Below, piece by piece: positions 4,079 through 6,536 of a stretch of 6,536 nt of DNA. The DNA comes from JACQFK01 sp964604905. GTDB taxonomy: Bacteria; Planctomycetota; MHYJ01; JACPRB01. The notes beneath the pieces were generated by a model. It worked only from the letters and a program-made list of their open reading frames with translations. It did no database searches and had not been told where the DNA came from. The position numbers and the translations under genes are program-made. Where the stretch lies: positions 1-6,536 of the forward strand of contig CAZSCC010000681.1 of assembly GCA_964604905.1 (NCBI GenBank). The letters run 5' to 3'. Each line of letters begins with the position of its first letter. Positions within the stretch are counted from its first letter, which is position 1.

Positions 4079-6184
4079 CTAGGGCAGCGCCACCCGAAAG
4101 CCGTTATCGGAGTTGCGATAGGCCGCGGGATTGCTGGCGCGGAAAGCAACGCGGCAGTGCTTGGATTCGAGGCTCCAGCTCCCGCCCCGCAGGCACCGGC
4201 GCTCTCCACTTGCAGGGCCTGTAGGATCCACCGCATCCCTCGCGTAAGGCCCATTCCAGTCCTGGCACCACTCCCACACGTTCCCGTGCATGTCATAGAG
4301 GCCCCACGCGTTCGGCTTCTTCTGCCCCACCGCGTGCGTCTGCTGGCCCGAGTTCTTGTCATGCCATGCGTACTCGCCCAAGGCGCCGTCGTTATCCCCG
4401 AACGACCATCTCGTCTTCGTCCCCGCGCGGCACGCGTATTCCCATTGCGCTTCCGTAGGGAGCGACGCCATGCGGCCCTTGAGCGAGTTCTTCGCCTTCT
4501 CATTGAGCTTCTTCAGGAAGCCCGGACAGTCCTCCCAGGAAACCTGCTCCACCGGCAGGTCAGGGCCCTTCCACTTGGAGGGGTTCGATCCCATCACGGC
4601 TTCCCACTGCGCCTGGGTCACCTCGTATTTCCCCAGATAGAAGCCCTTCGTGATCGTCACCTTGTGTTCCGGCCGCTCGTCCGCCTGCCAGCCCTCCGTC
4701 GGGGACTCCGTCCCGCCCATCGTGAAGGTGCCGGGCTTGATGTAGACCATCTCCATCCTGACCCCGCCCCCCAGGTCGAGGGTCATCTGGGCCTTCGTGC
4801 CGATGACCGGCCCGAGCGAGGCGAGCTTCTTCTCGGCCGAAACCTTCGCGATACCCGTCAGCCCCGCGATCGCCCGCCCCAGCCACTCCGCCGCCCGCTC
4901 GCGCGCGCGAGGCTTATAGGTCGGCGTCTCCTTCTCCGCCTGCGAGGCCCATGCCTCGCCGAGCGCCGCTTGCGCCGCGGGGTCCGTGGGGTTGACCAGC
5001 TCCTGCTCGGCTAGGTTCTTGATCGCGGGTTCCGAACCCTTCGCCAGCATCGGAAGCCCCCGCTTCCAGTCCCCCTTGACGAGACTCACGAACTTCCCAA
5101 CAGCGGCGTTGGCCGCTGGATCGTCCGGTTTCGTCTCCAGCGCCTTGAAATGTCCTTTGAGACCATCCGCCACGCGCTTGAGGTCCGCCAGCTCCTTGCC
5201 CCGCTCCTTCGCCGTCTCTTGGAGCCCTCGGTCGTTCGCCGCTCGCGCCAGCGCCTCGGCCCGGGCGGCCAGCTTTACCGCCGCCTCGTAGTCGTCTCCC
5301 TCCGACGCCTCCTCGGCCACGTCTAGAGCGGCCCCGGACCACACGGCCGCGTTCGCTACCTTGACCGTCGTCTTCGCGAAGAGATCTACCTTCTCACCCA
5401 TGCCGTCCACGTCGAACGCGCCCGCCCTCGCATTGACCGCTTCGATCGCCGTCTTCACGTCCATCCCCTGCACGGAGAGGTCCCGCGCCTCGCGCAGGAG
5501 GACGTAGAGCTCCGCGTCCTTCGCCCCAGAGGAGGCTGCGGCGTCGAGAAGCACGCGGGCCAGCTTCGCCTTCTCCTGAGGGGTCTTCGCCTGCTCGGGC
5601 TTGAAGGCCTTCCGATACGCCGCCTCCGCCTCGCCGACCTTCGCGGCCTCCGGTACTGCCGGGTGTTTGGGGACCGGAGGAGGCGGCGGCTTGATGACAG
5701 CCGGTTCGAGGGGCTTGGGCTCCGGCGGGACGGGCTTCGGGGGCTCAGGCGGCTTGGGGACCGGCTCGGGTTCGGGAGGCTTCGGTTCAGGCGCCGGGGG
5801 CTTGGGAACCTGGGCCACCTTCGGCGGTTCCGGTTTCGACTCGGTCGCCTTCAACCACTCCCCGATCTTCCGCCCCTCCGGGGTGTCGGCGTATTCCCTG
5901 GCGAATTCCATGTACCGACGGCGGATCTCGTTGGCGGCGATGCGGCCTCCCTTCTCCAACTCCTGGACCTCGCCCAGATTTCGCCTGGCCTCCTCCTGAC
6001 GGAGTTCCTCCCGCGATTTCACCGGCGGCCCGGGTTCGGGACGCCGGTCGGCGGGCGGGGGGGAATCAGGAACGGTTGCGACGGGGGGCGGCGGCTTGGG
6101 CCGGGCCGATCCGAACGCCACGGCCAGGAGCACGATCAGAAGGACGGCGCCGCCAGCGAGTCCCACGATCAGGGCCCCTGTCAT
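4079..6184 (-). CDS. Membrane-anchored FGE/SUMF1-like domain protein
   Basis: The 701-residue product begins with one hydrophobic segment (about 4-25). Proline-rich stretches follow (29-56 and 117-175, repeated KPPEPxP-type blocks), separated by a charged helical part. A long Ala/Lys/Glu-rich helical region (177-455) includes GDWKRGLPMLAKGS (371-384), and an FGE-sulfatase domain (about 473-701) ends the protein. That domain shows MVYIKPGTFTMGG (479-491), FYLGKYEVTQAQWEAVMG (515-532), LPTEAQWEYACRAGT (575-589), GLYDMHGNVWEWCQDW (628-643), LRGGSW (665-670), RVAFRAS (678-684) and GFRVAL (695-700). The paired cysteines that bind copper in true formylglycine-generating enzymes are not both present: after RGGSW only C677 occurs, and the first position is Ser/Leu. 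It is therefore probably a structural, binding or different enzymatic member, not a sulfatase activator. The ATG at 6184 is the first start after an upstream stop and has only a weak GGCGG. The IS21 end lies 14 bp upstream, so the original N-terminus may be lost. Confidence 0.93.
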   Translation of the reverse strand: MTGALIVGLAGGAVLLIVLLAVAFGSARPKPPPPVATVPDSPPPADRRPEPGPPVKSREELRQEEARRNLGEVQELEKGGRIAANEIRRRYMEFAREYADTPEGRKIGEWLKATESKPEPPKVAQVPKPPAPEPKPPEPEPVPKPPEPPKPVPPEPKPLEPAVIKPPPPPVPKHPAVPEAAKVGEAEAAYRKAFKPEQAKTPQEKAKLARVLLDAAASSGAKDAELYVLLREARDLSVQGMDVKTAIEAVNARAGAFDVDGMGEKVDLFAKTTVKVANAAVWSGAALDVAEEASEGDDYEAAVKLAARAEALARAANDRGLQETAKERGKELADLKRVADGLKGHFKALETKPDDPAANAAVGKFVSLVKGDWKRGLPMLAKGSEPAIKNLAEQELVNPTDPAAQAALGEAWASQAEKETPTYKPRARERAAEWLGRAIAGLTGIAKVSAEKKLASLGPVIGTKAQMTLDLGGGVRMEMVYIKPGTFTMGGTESPTEGWQADERPEHKVTITKGFYLGKYEVTQAQWEAVMGSNPSKWKGPDLPVEQVSWEDCPGFLKKLNEKAKNSLKGRMASLPTEAQWEYACRAGTKTRWSFGDNDGALGEYAWHDKNSGQQTHAVGQKKPNAWGLYDMHGNVWEWCQDWNGPYARDAVDPTGPASGERRCLRGGSWSLESKHCRVAFRASNPAAYRNSDNGFRVALP

Positions 6185-6197
6185 TAGCCGCCCTATA

Positions 6198-6303
6198 GTG
6201 CACCAGGTGTAGCCGGGTTTACTGCACCACCCATGTGCGGGTTTGGTGCACCAGTCATGTTCGGGTTAATGTGCACCACCCGTGTGCGGGTGAATGTGCA
6301 CCA
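6198..6303 (+). repeat. Tandem 24-25 bp repeats at the IS21-type end
   Basis: About 4.5 units start with GTGCACCA or CTGCACCA: 6198-6221, 6222-6245, 6246-6270, 6271-6295 and a partial unit from 6296. A second conserved block near CATGTGCGGGTT lies in units 2-4; unit 1, the outermost, is the most divergent in that block. Multiple repeats at the ends are a known trait of IS21-family elements, where they bind the IstA transposase. Confidence 0.85.
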
Positions 6304-6373
6304 CTTCGGTCGATTCTCCTTGCCCGGATCCAGGCCCCACACCACCCTCCTCGGGTCCCGTTTACCAAACTTC

Positions 6374-6383
6374 GAGGAGGAGG
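6374..6383 (+). promoter_or_regulatory. Strong ribosome binding site of istA
   Basis: GAGGAGGAGG ends 4 bp before the ATG at 6388, with the inner AGGAGG at good spacing. It fixes the start of istA and is the only strong Shine-Dalgarno site in the window. Confidence 0.8.
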
Positions 6384-6387
6384 GGGT

Positions 6388-6536
6388 ATGGCCGCCAGGA
6401 GGACCGACGTGCTAGACATCCGCGAGATGGTGCGACGCTTCAAGCTCGCCCAGAGCGACCGGGAGATCGCCCGAGATCTGGGCTCTAATCGGCGCAGTGT
6501 CGCCAAGTACCGCAAGTTTGCCCAAGCCCAGGGGTG
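6388..6536 (+). CDS. istA: IS21-family transposase IstA, N-terminal part
   Basis: The visible 49 codons read MAARRTDVLDIREMVRRF, then KLAQSDREIARDLGSNRRSV, then AKYRKFAQAQG, and run off the window. This is the N-terminal helix-turn-helix of IstA, with its usual dIRe..RR...gqSdReIAr.LG..R.tV.kYr..a pattern. IstA is the DDE transposase that binds the terminal repeats and works with the ATPase IstB. A strong ribosome site precedes the ATG. The catalytic domain cannot be judged here, so whether the copy is active is unknown. Confidence 0.92.
   Translation, partial: MAARRTDVLDIREMVRRFKLAQSDREIARDLGSNRRSVAKYRKFAQAQG

Larger units (their letters stand above)
6198..6536 (+). mobile_element. IS21-family insertion sequence, left end (cut by window)
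   Basis: The terminal repeat array (first TG at 6199-6200) is followed about 85 bp later by the start of istA. The outer border is set by the first repeat, at about 6198-6199. The element inserted 14 bp upstream of the FGE-like gene, in divergent orientation. The partner end, istB and any target duplication lie outside the window. Confidence 0.85.

Noticed and set aside
4157..5014. Plus-strand frame opposite the FGE-like domain
   Set aside because: It is an Arg/Leu/Pro-rich shadow of a gene whose minus-strand translation carries unmistakable FGE signatures.
6198..6303. Tandem repeats as a CRISPR array
   Set aside because: The units are contiguous without unique spacers, differ from one another, and sit directly upstream of istA, which fits a transposon end.

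Overview
The window is GC-rich accessory DNA from a bacterium, most likely a member of the Planctomycetota or a relative. I infer this from the GC-rich third codon positions and from the large protein at 4079-6184. That protein joins a membrane anchor, proline-rich linkers and a block reading GDWKRGLPMLAKGS to a formylglycine-generating-enzyme-like (FGE) domain, a layout I associate with planctomycetes. The assignment is not proven.

Positions 1-3904 hold what looks like a compact RiPP (ribosomally made, post-translationally modified peptide) locus. A PqqD-like peptide-binding protein (196-468) overlaps by four bases the gene for a radical SAM/SPASM maturase (465-1517). Converging on them from the other strand are a methyltransferase of the arginine-methyltransferase fold (1525-2556) and, 28 bp upstream of it, a 49-residue GTG-started ORF (2585-2734). 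The peptide has a K/R-rich start, a Y-x-P-P-x-I motif, an acidic/basic leader ending in ALACGK, and a short Arg/Gly-rich tail with a second Cys. I interpret it as the precursor peptide. It is easily missed because of its size and its GTG start. A plausible promoter (TTGTCA, 17 bp, TAAGAT) places the likely transcription start on the GTG, so the mRNA may be leaderless.

Divergent from the precursor is a decayed ABC exporter (2884-3793). It has two in-frame stops, an internal deletion with a frameshift that removes about one transmembrane helix, and no ATPase domain. It may once have exported the product. Its reading ends where a repeat of about 119 bp begins (3786-3904). That repeat is an inverted copy of positions 1-117, at the extreme left of the window. 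The right copy ends in a strong intrinsic terminator pointing outward. The locus is thus bracketed by inverted repeats, which suggests a cassette or repeat-mediated rearrangement.

Positions 3905-4078 are intergenic and carry several hairpins. The FGE-like protein gene follows on the minus strand. Its start codon lies only 14 bp from the end of an IS21-family insertion sequence. The IS is recognised by about 4.5 tandem 24-25 bp repeats (6198-6303) and by the first 49 codons of istA (6388 to the window end). The IS probably cut off the original upstream region of the FGE-like gene.

Working model (inference): the PqqD-like protein presents the leader to the SPASM enzyme, which modifies the core. 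The methyltransferase adds a second modification, possibly on the Arg/Gly-rich tail. Export now depends on another transporter, because the local one is dead.
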